The notes under the pieces are model-generated. The model saw only the letters and a list, made by a program, of their open reading frames with translations. It made no database searches and was not told the DNA's origin. The position numbers and the translations under genes are program-made. Source: Verrucomicrobiota bacterium (GTDB lineage: Bacteria; Verrucomicrobiota; Verrucomicrobiia; Limisphaerales; UBA1096). Taken from it: DNA of 12,804 nt. The stretch lies in assembly GCA_003972865.1 (NCBI GenBank), contig QOAX01000084.1, forward strand, positions 1-12,804. The letters run 5' to 3'. Positions 1-6,269 of the stretch are shown in pieces. Each line of letters begins with the position of its first letter. The stretch's first letter is position 1.

Positions 1-26
1 TGTCACTGTTCTTGTGAAAATCTCCG

Positions 27-1385
27 TTGATTAGATATTATCCAACTCTGTTTGCTTTGTTACTGCCTGTAGTGGTCTGGACCGAAGCAAAGCAGCCTCC
101 CAATATCGTTTTCGTTCTCTTCGATGATATTGGCTATGGCCAGCCGAAGTCCTATCGTGCTGACTCTCCTTTTAAGACGCCCAACCTCGACCGCTTGGCC
201 ACGGAGGGTATGCGCTTCACTGACGCGCACTCGGCGGCGGCCAACTGCACGCCGACTCGCTACGGTGTGCTGACGGGCCGCTACCCATCGCGCATTGGCC
301 AGTTCGGCGTGCTGAAGACCTACTCGGCCCCGATCATTCCCAAGAGCCGTCTCACAGTAGCCTCCTTTCTTAAGGGCCGTGGCTACCACACCGCCTGCAT
401 TGGAAAGTGGCATCTCGGCATGAAGTGGGTCGATGGAAAGCCGGGGACTGAGAAGCAGCTTCCCATTGGCGCCCGGCTCATCGATGGCCCCAACGCGCTT
501 GGCTTTGATTATTTCTATGGCTTTACCCACGCCCGCAACATCGGCTCGATCATTGAGCAGGACAGGGTGGTGGCCAACGTGAAGGGGATCGAGAACCAGC
601 CGCTGATGATCGGCAAGGCCGTCAAGTACATCGAGGAGCGTTCCAGGGAGAAGAAGCCGTTTTTCCTCTATTTCCCCATGTGCCCGCCCCACAGCCCGAT
701 TGTTCCGGCGGCCGAGTTCACCGGCAAGAGCGGGATCGCCGGCAAGGAGGGCAAATACGCCGACTGGGTCTATCAGGGTGATCACATGCTGGGCCAGATC
801 ATGGATGCGCTGAAACGAACCGGTCAGGAAAAGAATACCCTGATGATCGCCACCGGCGACAACGGCGCGGCCAGACGGCCCTATCCTCCATTGAGGGAGG
901 CAAAAAGCAGCATTTATGAAGGCGGCCACCGAGAACCTTTCGTGGCCCGTTGGCCGGGTAAAATTAAAGCTGGCTCCGTGAACCACGATGTCATTTGCCT
1001 GAACGATCTTTTTGCGACTTGCGCGGATATCCTTCGGGCGGATTTACCTCCTGACACTGCCGAGGACAGTGTGAGTATCTTGCCCGGTTTGCTCGGAAAA
1101 GCGACCGTACCCATGCGCGAAGCAACCGTGCATCAGGCGCCTGCTGGCCTGGCGATTCGACGGGGGCCCTGGAAACTCATCATGTATCGCAATGGCAACC
1201 GCGAGCTCTATAATTTGAAAGACGACATCAGTGAAACCAACGATGTTTCCCGGGCCAATACGGTGGTTGTGGGTCGATTGGAGAAATTGATACAAAGCTA
1301 CATCGACCGCGGCCGCAGCACGCCGGGCCCGGCCCAGAAAAATGATTTTGACCTCTCGCTCAACAAGCGTGGCGGCAAGAAATAG
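27..1385 (+). CDS. Secreted sulfatase (arylsulfatase family, formylglycine type)
   Basis: A 452-residue sulfatase of the alkaline-phosphatase-like superfamily, expected to hydrolyse sulfate esters, probably on sulfated glycans, in the periplasm or outside the cell. Seen: a hydrophobic N-terminal signal segment (about residues 5-19); metal-binding Asp33-Asp34; the sulfatase signature CTPTR at 74-78, whose Cys74 would be converted to formylglycine; GKWHLG at 126-131; a PPH motif near 220-222; TGDNG at 276-280 with Asp278/Asn279 as metal ligands; and Lys293 before an EGGHREPF motif. Length is normal to slightly short. The start is uncertain: a TGA at 15-17 precedes it in frame, leaving TTG at 27 as the first possible start, and no Shine-Dalgarno is visible. 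The protein ends ...RGGKK, and the same frame continues beyond the TAG as a lysine-rich peptide up to the next ATG, so the stop may be a recent nonsense change. The family is secure; the substrate is unknown. Confidence 0.92.
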   Translation: MIRYYPTLFALLLPVVVWTEAKQPPNIVFVLFDDIGYGQPKSYRADSPFKTPNLDRLATEGMRFTDAHSAAANCTPTRYGVLTGRYPSRIGQFGVLKTYSAPIIPKSRLTVASFLKGRGYHTACIGKWHLGMKWVDGKPGTEKQLPIGARLIDGPNALGFDYFYGFTHARNIGSIIEQDRVVANVKGIENQPLMIGKAVKYIEERSREKKPFFLYFPMCPPHSPIVPAAEFTGKSGIAGKEGKYADWVYQGDHMLGQIMDALKRTGQEKNTLMIATGDNGAARRPYPPLREAKSSIYEGGHREPFVARWPGKIKAGSVNHDVICLNDLFATCADILRADLPPDTAEDSVSILPGLLGKATVPMREATVHQAPAGLAIRRGPWKLIMYRNGNRELYNLKDDISETNDVSRANTVVVGRLEKLIQSYIDRGRSTPGPAQKNDFDLSLNKRGGKK

Positions 1386-1433
1386 AAGAAGGATAAAAAG
1401 GGCAAGGGCACTTCACCTAAAAAAAGTAAACCA

Positions 1434-3017
1434 ATGAAAATAATAGTAACATTGACTCTGTCACTTTTGGTTACTCTGGGAGTAAACCAAACTTGCGAGA
1501 GCGCAGGCGAGCGGCCCAACATTCTTTTCATCATTGCCGATGACCAGTCGCCCTTCGACCTGAAGGTCTACAATCCCAAGTCAATTCTCCAGACGCCAAA
1601 CATCGACAAGCTTGCTGCTGAAGGAATGGTGATTGATGGCGCGTATCAGATGGGCTCGTGGGTGGGCGGCGTTTGCACGGCCTCGCGCCACATGATCATG
1701 AGCGGGCGCACGGTTTGGCATATTCCGGACAAGCCCGGACGGATCATGAACCCGCTTGTGAACAATCCAAAGATGGTGCCGCACGATTTGGTCAAGTACA
1801 CCATGCCGGCGGTTTTCAACCGAGCCGGTTATGACACGATGCGCACCTGCAAGAATGGCAACAGCTATGCGGACGCCAACAAGCTTTTCAAGGTGCGGCA
1901 TGACGGCACCCGGCGGGGCGGCACCGATGAGAAGGGGAGCGCTTGGCATGCTGAGCAGGTTCTGGATTATCTGAAGACACGCGAATCAACGAAGGACACC
2001 GATCCGTTCCTGATCTATTTCGGGTTTTCCCACCCTCACGATACGCGTGATGGTAAACCCGAATTACTTGCCAAGTACGGAGCTGTTAATCATACCGATA
2101 AAGCAACGCTTCCGCCGGCAAATCCCAAGCAGCCGGCCTTACCGGTTAATTATCTGCCGAAACATCCCTTTGACCACGGCCATACAACCGTGCGCGATGA
2201 AGTGGGGGTGAAGGGTGTTTGGGAAAGGCGCGATGAGCGCACCATCCGAAACGAGATTGGTCGGCAGTTTGCCTGCAGTGAGAACATCGACATCCAAATC
2301 GGCCGGGTGCTCAAGAAGCTCGAGACGATGGGCGAACTCGATAACACATACATCTTTTACACGGCTGATCATGGCATGGCCATTGGCCGTCACGGTCTGC
2401 AGGGCAAGCAGAATATGTATGATCACACCTGGCGCATTCCGTTCATGGTGAAGGGGCCAGGAATCAAGGCTGGGTCGCGGGCGAAGGGAAACATTTATCT
2501 GCTCGATGTCCTGGGCACGTTTTGTGATCTGGCCGGCATCCCGGCTCCGGCCACCTCTGAGGGCATCAGTTTCAAGTCTGTGCTTGAGGGGAAAAAGGAT
2601 GCGGTGCGCGATGTCCTTTACGGGGTATACTGCGGCGGCGGCCGGCCGGGGACGCGCTGTGTCAAGCAGGGCGACTGGAAATTGACAAAATATGAAGTGG
2701 AGAAGAGCGGCGTCCGGCACACCCAGCTGTTCAACCTCAAGTATAACCCACACGAGTTTATCAAGGAACATCACGATCCTAAGGTGATTGCCCTGACCGG
2801 CATAGAGCCGGGACCAAACCAGATGAATCTGGCCAGTAACTCGAAGTACGCGGCGAAACTCAAAGAAATGGAAGCTCTATTGTTGGAGCAAATGCGGCGA
2901 CATGACGATCCATACCGTCTATGGAATCAGCCCGATGATGGTCTGCCCACGCCAATTGTTCGGAACAAAACCGGCAAAAGGAAGCAACCCAAAAAGCCGA
3001 ATAAGTCCGATCCGTGA
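1434..3017 (+). CDS. Secreted sulfatase, heparan N-sulfatase-like
   Basis: A 527-residue exported sulfatase. A signal peptide (MKIIVTLTLSLLVTLG, mature region from about residue 22) precedes the catalytic domain. Seen: RPNILFIIADDQ with Asp36-Asp37 for metal binding; the signature CTASR at 81-85, so Cys81 is the presumed formylglycine and the usual Pro is replaced by Ala; SHPHD at 199-203; ADHG at 311-314 followed by GRHGLQGK; and YDHTWRIPF at 329-337. This block order resembles N-sulfoglucosamine sulfohydrolase-like and related bacterial sulfatases, so N- or O-desulfation of a sulfated polysaccharide is inferred. The C-terminus is a lysine-rich tail (NKTGKRKQPKKPNKSDP), a useful comparison for the tail-like sequence just upstream of this gene. 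It lies 48 nt after the first sulfatase, in the same frame, and is probably cotranscribed with it. The maturase (formylglycine-generating enzyme) is not in the window. Confidence 0.93.
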   Translation: MKIIVTLTLSLLVTLGVNQTCESAGERPNILFIIADDQSPFDLKVYNPKSILQTPNIDKLAAEGMVIDGAYQMGSWVGGVCTASRHMIMSGRTVWHIPDKPGRIMNPLVNNPKMVPHDLVKYTMPAVFNRAGYDTMRTCKNGNSYADANKLFKVRHDGTRRGGTDEKGSAWHAEQVLDYLKTRESTKDTDPFLIYFGFSHPHDTRDGKPELLAKYGAVNHTDKATLPPANPKQPALPVNYLPKHPFDHGHTTVRDEVGVKGVWERRDERTIRNEIGRQFACSENIDIQIGRVLKKLETMGELDNTYIFYTADHGMAIGRHGLQGKQNMYDHTWRIPFMVKGPGIKAGSRAKGNIYLLDVLGTFCDLAGIPAPATSEGISFKSVLEGKKDAVRDVLYGVYCGGGRPGTRCVKQGDWKLTKYEVEKSGVRHTQLFNLKYNPHEFIKEHHDPKVIALTGIEPGPNQMNLASNSKYAAKLKEMEALLLEQMRRHDDPYRLWNQPDDGLPTPIVRNKTGKRKQPKKPNKSDP

Positions 3018-3142
3018 GAATTTCTTGCCTCGCTTTTGCTCGCTTGCCTAACAGCGTTACTGGCACAGGACGAGGCGAAGAAACACCCAACATGCATTTC
3101 ACCATTGACAGCGACCAATCGGCGTTTGTTCTCAAGGCATAA
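3014..3142 (+). pseudogene. Decayed N-terminal remnant of a third sulfatase
   Basis: Immediately overlapping the stop of the second sulfatase, GTG at 3014 opens a 42-codon frame ending in TAA at 3140-3142. Its C-terminal half, PNMHFTIDSDQSAFVLK, aligns without gaps to PNILFIIADDQSPFDLK of the preceding sulfatase (11 of 17 identical by eye), which is the conserved start of the catalytic domain. The expected signal-peptide core is found in the neighbouring frame (about 3021-3088: FLASLLLACLTALLAQDEAK...). One indel near the T-run at 3034-3037 and a compensating one near 3081-3088 would join signal and catalytic start into one reading. No further sulfatase sequence follows before the convergent cupin gene. 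I infer a truncated, frameshifted relic. A short real peptide or assembly error at the homopolymer runs cannot be excluded. Confidence 0.55.
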
Positions 3143-3177
3143 AATCTGGCCGCGGCACTTCAAATAGTTTCGTTTCC

Positions 3178-4452
3178 TCAACCAAACTTCCGTTTGCGAT
3201 AGTCGCCCATCTCTGGGGCGTCTTTGTTTACCTCGGGGCCGTAGTAGCGGAGGAGGATCAGCGGTTCGGTGGCGCTGGTGTTCTCGAGGGTGACGCCTGT
3301 TTTGGCGGCGGGTTCGGTGCAGAAGTATTCGTCCTCGGTCAGCTCGTGGAAGCGGATTAGCTTGGGGCTGTTCAGCGGTTGGCCGTTGATGGTGCCTTTG
3401 CCTTGAACGCAGATGCCGCTCCAGGCCCCCTTGTCCTTCACGGTGCATTTCACGCCGGGATCGATGGTGAGTTCCTTGGCGGTGAAAAGCTGCTCGCGCT
3501 TGATGCGGCCATAGACAATCCAGCGGTCGACGTAGCCTTCGCTGCGGGTGTCGGCCACGGGGATGGGCTCGAGGTAATGGTTGTCCTTGAAATTCTCGTT
3601 GGTGTTGCCGGCCCAGTCGAGTTGGTTGACGATGAAGTCGAGGTCGCGGTGCTTTTTCTTCGGCATGTCTTTCACCAGCAAACTCCACGGCACCTCGCGG
3701 CCTTCCACGAGATTTTGGTACATGCCAAACACGTCGCTGCCCCATTGCGGCTCGTAGGTGCAGAGGCTGCCCGGAGCGTGCAGGATGCAGGGCGGGATGA
3801 GCCAGCCGGTGCCGGGCTTGAGGCGGTAGGCGCGGCTGAGGTCGAGGATGCCGTTGTCGCCCTTGTTCCAATCCTCGAGGCACTTGCGCACCTGCGCCTT
3901 CGTGGTGCCCGGCTCGAGGCCCATGAAGGTGTACGGGAAATTGTTGCCGACGTTGTTGTGTTGCGGCGGGAAATAATAACTCTCCGGCTTGCCTTCCTGC
4001 CCGACTAGCCTGGCCTGCTTGGCGTTCTGGTGCATGTGATGCGGGATGGGGCCCATGTTGTCGAAGAACTTTGAGTACACCGGCCACTTGCCGTACTTTT
4101 TCCAGATGCGCTTGCCGATGATGTCCGCGCCGCACTCGGCCACCGCCTCGCGCAGGGTGAAGCGGCTGCGCCCGTGAACCACGTAGCTCAGGCCCTCGTC
4201 CGGCACGCGGCCCTCGTTGGCGGCTTCGGTGGTGGAGCCGAACCAACGCTCGTCAATCCCGCCGCGATTCAGCCCGTAGGCGTACGTGTCATTCGGATGC
4301 AGCTTGAGCCGCAACCCCGGCTGCAGAAACGAGCGCGGCACCCACGCGGGCGCGAGCCGCAACAGCCCGCCGGTCGCCTCGAGCGCGGCGTCCACGTGCC
4401 TGCGGACGTTTTTCTTGATCGTCTTGAGTTGTTTAACAGATGTGATGCTCAT
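3178..4452 (-). CDS. Cupin protein resembling class I mannose-6-phosphate isomerase
   Basis: A 424-residue cytoplasmic protein with no signal peptide or membrane segment. The central region carries HHMHQN at 138-143 and KPESYYFPP at 155-163, which look like the metal-binding His pair and the K-P-E element of type I phosphomannose isomerases. A further His225 lies in ILHAPGS, and a second beta-rich cupin-like half runs from about 320 to 405 (GKGTINGQ at 351-358). A metal-dependent sugar isomerase or sugar-binding function is therefore inferred; the exact reaction is not determined. The N-terminal approximately 90 residues look unlike ManA. The gene is convergent with the sulfatases and divergent from the polyphosphate kinase. 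A role in using sugars released from sulfated glycans is suggested only by proximity. ATG at 4452 is a sensible start, with no clear ribosome binding site. Confidence 0.8.
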   Translation of the reverse strand: MSITSVKQLKTIKKNVRRHVDAALEATGGLLRLAPAWVPRSFLQPGLRLKLHPNDTYAYGLNRGGIDERWFGSTTEAANEGRVPDEGLSYVVHGRSRFTLREAVAECGADIIGKRIWKKYGKWPVYSKFFDNMGPIPHHMHQNAKQARLVGQEGKPESYYFPPQHNNVGNNFPYTFMGLEPGTTKAQVRKCLEDWNKGDNGILDLSRAYRLKPGTGWLIPPCILHAPGSLCTYEPQWGSDVFGMYQNLVEGREVPWSLLVKDMPKKKHRDLDFIVNQLDWAGNTNENFKDNHYLEPIPVADTRSEGYVDRWIVYGRIKREQLFTAKELTIDPGVKCTVKDKGAWSGICVQGKGTINGQPLNSPKLIRFHELTEDEYFCTEPAAKTGVTLENTSATEPLILLRYYGPEVNKDAPEMGDYRKRKFG

Positions 4453-4485
4453 GTCGATTCGCTTGAAATGGGTTCGCTATTTAAC

Positions 4486-4530
4486 GGAAAAGTCGCCCGG
4501 CAATTTAGTCAAAACCGGCTGGAAAAGTCG
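4486..4530. repeat. Pair of 10-bp direct repeats GGAAAAGTCG
   Basis: Two identical copies lie at 4486-4495 and 4521-4530, 35 bp apart start to start, 34-78 bp upstream of the cupin start. The spacing and position would fit an operator, but chance is not excluded. Confidence 0.4.
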
Positions 4531-4540
4531 AGTGCAGAAA

Positions 4541-4560
4541 TTGGCCAAGCGCTTGGCCAA
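4541..4560. repeat. Perfect 20-bp palindrome with two TTGGCCAA copies
   Basis: TTGGCCAAGCGCTTGGCCAA equals its own reverse complement. It consists of two octamer palindromes separated by GCGC, in the divergent cupin/PPK2 intergenic region. The position between two gene starts argues against a terminator. It is the longest unit of the dispersed repeat family found in this window. Confidence 0.85.
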
Positions 4561-4622
4561 CGGATTATTTTTCCACTCGATTGGCTTGCCTTGGAACCAT
4601 TCGCATACCAGGTTTCCGGCTT

Positions 4623-4643
4623 AAAAAACCGAACGAGTTTTTT
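4623..4643. other. A/T-rich inverted repeat
   Basis: AAAAAAC at 4623-4629 pairs with GTTTTTT at 4637-4643 around a 7-nt loop. It lacks a GC-rich stem, so it is a weak terminator candidate. Bent or easily melted DNA in the intergenic region is equally possible. Confidence 0.3.
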
Positions 4644-4656
4644 TAGAAACATCCCT

Positions 4657-4664
4657 TTGGCCAA
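4657..4664. repeat. Dispersed palindrome TTGGCCAA, intergenic
   Basis: Single octamer copy 83 nt upstream of the PPK2 ATG, in context TTTGGCCAAGCG. Confidence 0.7.
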
Positions 4665-4746
4665 GCGATGAAAATAAACTCATGCGAAACCGCGAAGAAA
4701 AACGAGGCGCAGCAACTAACATAACGCATCTTTGCGTGAACCAAAA

Positions 4747-5550
4747 ATGAAACTGCAAAAAACCACATTCAAGCCCGGCGATAGAGTTCGGTTGAAGGAC
4801 TTCGACACGCGTGAAACCAGCGGTTTGGCCAAGGAGGAATCTTATCCCATCGCCGATGGGGACACACACATTATCGGGGATCTGGCCTACAAACTGTACG
4901 CGGAAAACGACCGTGCCTTGCTCATTGTTCTGCAAGGAACGGACACCGCCGGCAAGGACGGCGCCATTCGGCATATTATGCGCTGTGTCAACGCCCAGGC
5001 CACCGAGGTGATTCCGTTCAAGAAACCCAGCTCGGAGGAACTCGATCACGATTTCCTTTGGCGCGTGCACAAGAAGATTCCAGCCACGGGAAACATCGGC
5101 ATCTTCAACCGCTCGCACTACGAGGACGTATTGGTGGTACGCGTGCACGATCTGGTGTCCAGGCGCGAGTGGCAGTCCCGCTACCAGCGAATCAACGAAT
5201 TCGAAAAGTTGCTGACCGGCTCCGGCGTCACCATCCTCAAGTTTTTTCTTCACATCAGCAAAGAGGAACAAAGGGAGCGGCTGCAGGCGCGACTGGATAA
5301 TCCCAACAAGCGCTGGAAATTCAGCAAGGCCGACCTACAAAAACGGGCGTTGTGGGACAACTACCAGGCCGCCTATGTCGACGCGCTGACCAAGTGCAAC
5401 ACACGACACGCCCCGTGGCACGTCGTCTGCGCCGATCGCAAGTGGCACCGCAATCTCGTGATCGGCCGCATCGTCCGGAGGACGCTTGAAAAAATGAATC
5501 CACAGTTCCCTCCACCGGAGGAGGACCTCGACGGCATCACGTTCGAGTGA
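4747..5550 (+). CDS. ppk2: Polyphosphate kinase 2 family (polyphosphate:nucleotide phosphotransferase)
   Basis: A 267-residue soluble P-loop kinase of the PPK2 family, which transfers phosphate between inorganic polyphosphate and nucleoside mono- or diphosphates in the cytoplasm. Numbering from ATG 4747: Walker A GTDTAGKD at 64-71, followed by GAIRHIM; Walker B-like region GIFNRSHYEDVL at 118-129; a basic lid segment NKRWKFSK around 187-194; and WHVVCADRKWHRN at 224-236, all typical of the one-domain enzymes. The length and the QGTDTAGKDG form resemble the class III-type branch that acts on AMP and ADP, but class assignment by eye is tentative. A TTG at 4732 in frame would add five residues (MREPK); I prefer the ATG because the family begins near this point. 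It stands alone or heads a unit with the DJ-1 gene 65 nt downstream. Confidence 0.93.
   Translation: MKLQKTTFKPGDRVRLKDFDTRETSGLAKEESYPIADGDTHIIGDLAYKLYAENDRALLIVLQGTDTAGKDGAIRHIMRCVNAQATEVIPFKKPSSEELDHDFLWRVHKKIPATGNIGIFNRSHYEDVLVVRVHDLVSRREWQSRYQRINEFEKLLTGSGVTILKFFLHISKEEQRERLQARLDNPNKRWKFSKADLQKRALWDNYQAAYVDALTKCNTRHAPWHVVCADRKWHRNLVIGRIVRRTLEKMNPQFPPPEEDLDGITFE
4825..4832. repeat. Dispersed palindrome TTGGCCAA inside ppk2
   Basis: Single copy read as TTG GCC AAG (Leu-Ala-Lys) at codons 27-29 of the ATG-started protein. Confidence 0.7.
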
Positions 5551-5576
5551 CCCGCCCGGCCATCCGTCCAATTGGC

Positions 5577-5605
5577 TTGGAAAAGCGCTTGGGTTGGGAT
5601 TAACT
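5577..5605 (+). promoter_or_regulatory. Candidate promoter of the DJ-1/PfpI gene
   Basis: TTGGAA (5577-5582) and TTAACT (5600-5605) are separated by 17 nt. The -10-like hexamer ends 10 nt before the ATG at 5616, so the transcript would be almost leaderless. No Shine-Dalgarno is present. The match to the consensus is moderate. Confidence 0.4.
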
Positions 5606-5615
5606 CGCGGCAGCC

Positions 5616-6194
5616 ATGAGTGAGGAGTCCAGACCCAGGGTGTTGATCATTTTCGGGGATGCCGCCGAGACGGTCGACACGATGTATCCCTACTTCCGCC
5701 TGATCGAGGGCGGTTATGAACCGGTGCTCGCGGCGCCGGAAAAGCGCGAGTACCAGTTGGTGATGCACCAGAACAAACCGGGCTGGACGATCACCAAGGA
5801 ATGGGAGGGCTACACGATGCCGGCGGCGATCGCGTTCAAGGATGTTCGGCCGGAGGAGTACCTCGGCATCTTTTTCAGCGGCGGGCGCGCGCCGGAATAT
5901 ATTCGCGAGGACGAGGATCTGCTGCGCATCACACGTTACTTCTTCGAGAAAAACGCGCCAATCGCCAGCGTGTGCCACGGCGTGGAAATTCCCGCTCGCG
6001 CCGGTTGTGTGAAGGGCCGCCGCATGGCCACTGTACCCAAGGCCAGGTTCGACCTTGAGGTCTGCGGCGGCACGTTCGTCGATGAGCCGTGCGTGATCGA
6101 TGGCAACCTCGTCAGCGGCCGTACTTTCTGGGATCACGGCCACTACATGGGCGCGTGGATGAAACTATTGGACGAGGCCCGCGACGCTAACTGA
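5616..6194 (+). CDS. DJ-1/PfpI family protein
   Basis: A 192-residue soluble protein of the DJ-1/PfpI (class I glutamine amidotransferase-like) superfamily, whose members include proteases, deglycases/glyoxalases and chaperones linked to stress. Seen: an N-terminal beta-strand RVLIIFGDAAETVDT with Glu18, the conserved acidic residue near the nucleophile; FFSGGRAPEYIRED at 86-99; the nucleophile elbow ASVCHGVEIPARAG with Cys120-His121 at 117-130; and KGRRMATVP at 133-141 followed by a typical TFVDEPCVIDGNLVSGR segment at 153-169. Length is normal. The GRAPEY form resembles PfpI-like members more than human DJ-1. The actual reaction cannot be decided from sequence alone. It follows ppk2 by 65 nt and has its own candidate promoter. 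Confidence 0.9.
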   Translation: MSEESRPRVLIIFGDAAETVDTMYPYFRLIEGGYEPVLAAPEKREYQLVMHQNKPGWTITKEWEGYTMPAAIAFKDVRPEEYLGIFFSGGRAPEYIREDEDLLRITRYFFEKNAPIASVCHGVEIPARAGCVKGRRMATVPKARFDLEVCGGTFVDEPCVIDGNLVSGRTFWDHGHYMGAWMKLLDEARDAN

Positions 6195-6198
6195 GCAC

Positions 6199-6216
6199 TT
6201 GGCCAAGCGCTTGGCC
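6199..6216. repeat. Double copy of the dispersed palindrome, intergenic
   Basis: CTTGGCCAAG (6198-6207) is followed by a second, almost complete unit. GGCCAAGCGCTTGGCC (6201-6216) is a perfect 16-bp palindrome, and the arrangement matches 4541-4560 except for the last two bases. It starts 4 nt after the DJ-1 stop, so it could fold in the 3' end of that mRNA, but no T-run follows. Confidence 0.8.
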
Positions 6217-6228
6217 TGCAGAAAACGA

Positions 6229-6258
6229 ATGACACCGGGCGGGCGGCTCCCGTACCTT
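6229..6258 (+). promoter_or_regulatory. Candidate promoter of the sulfotransferase-aminotransferase pair
   Basis: ATGACA (6229-6234, 5 of 6 to TTGACA) and TACCTT (6253-6258) are separated by 18 nt. The -10-like hexamer ends 11 nt before ATG 6270. A 7-bp inverted repeat (CCGGGCG 6235-6241, CGCCCGG 6259-6265) flanks the -10-like hexamer and could modulate it. Confidence 0.45.
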
Positions 6259-6269
6259 CGCCCGGCTTA

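Larger units (their letters stand above)
4453..4746. other. Divergent AT-richer intergenic region
   Basis: This 294-nt gap separates the start of the minus-strand cupin gene from the start of the plus-strand PPK2 gene, so it should contain both promoters. It contains the 10-bp direct repeat GGAAAAGTCG (4486-4495, 4521-4530), the 20-bp palindrome at 4541-4560, another TTGGCCAA at 4657-4664, an A/T hairpin with 7-bp arms (4623-4629 and 4637-4643), and a small hairpin ACGCA-TCTT-TGCGT (about 4724-4737) just before the PPK2 start. I could not assign a convincing -35/-10 pair for either gene. Confidence 0.6.

Noticed and set aside
3143..3177. Bidirectional terminator between the sulfatase block and the cupin gene
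   Set aside because: I found only GC-rich short complementarity (GGCCGCGGC) without a stable stem plus T-run.
2927..4246. 439-codon frame on the minus strand overlapping the cupin gene
   Set aside because: Its translation is Arg/Pro/His-rich and lacks motifs; the frame with the HHMHQN and KPESYY motifs is clearly the real one.
4541..4560. Palindrome as a transcription terminator
   Set aside because: It lies between two divergent gene starts and is not followed by a T-run on either strand.
4668..4724. 18-codon ORF (MKINSCETAKKNEAQQLT) upstream of ppk2, possible leader peptide
   Set aside because: No ribosome binding site, no run of regulatory codons and no attenuator-like alternative stems; its length is expected by chance.
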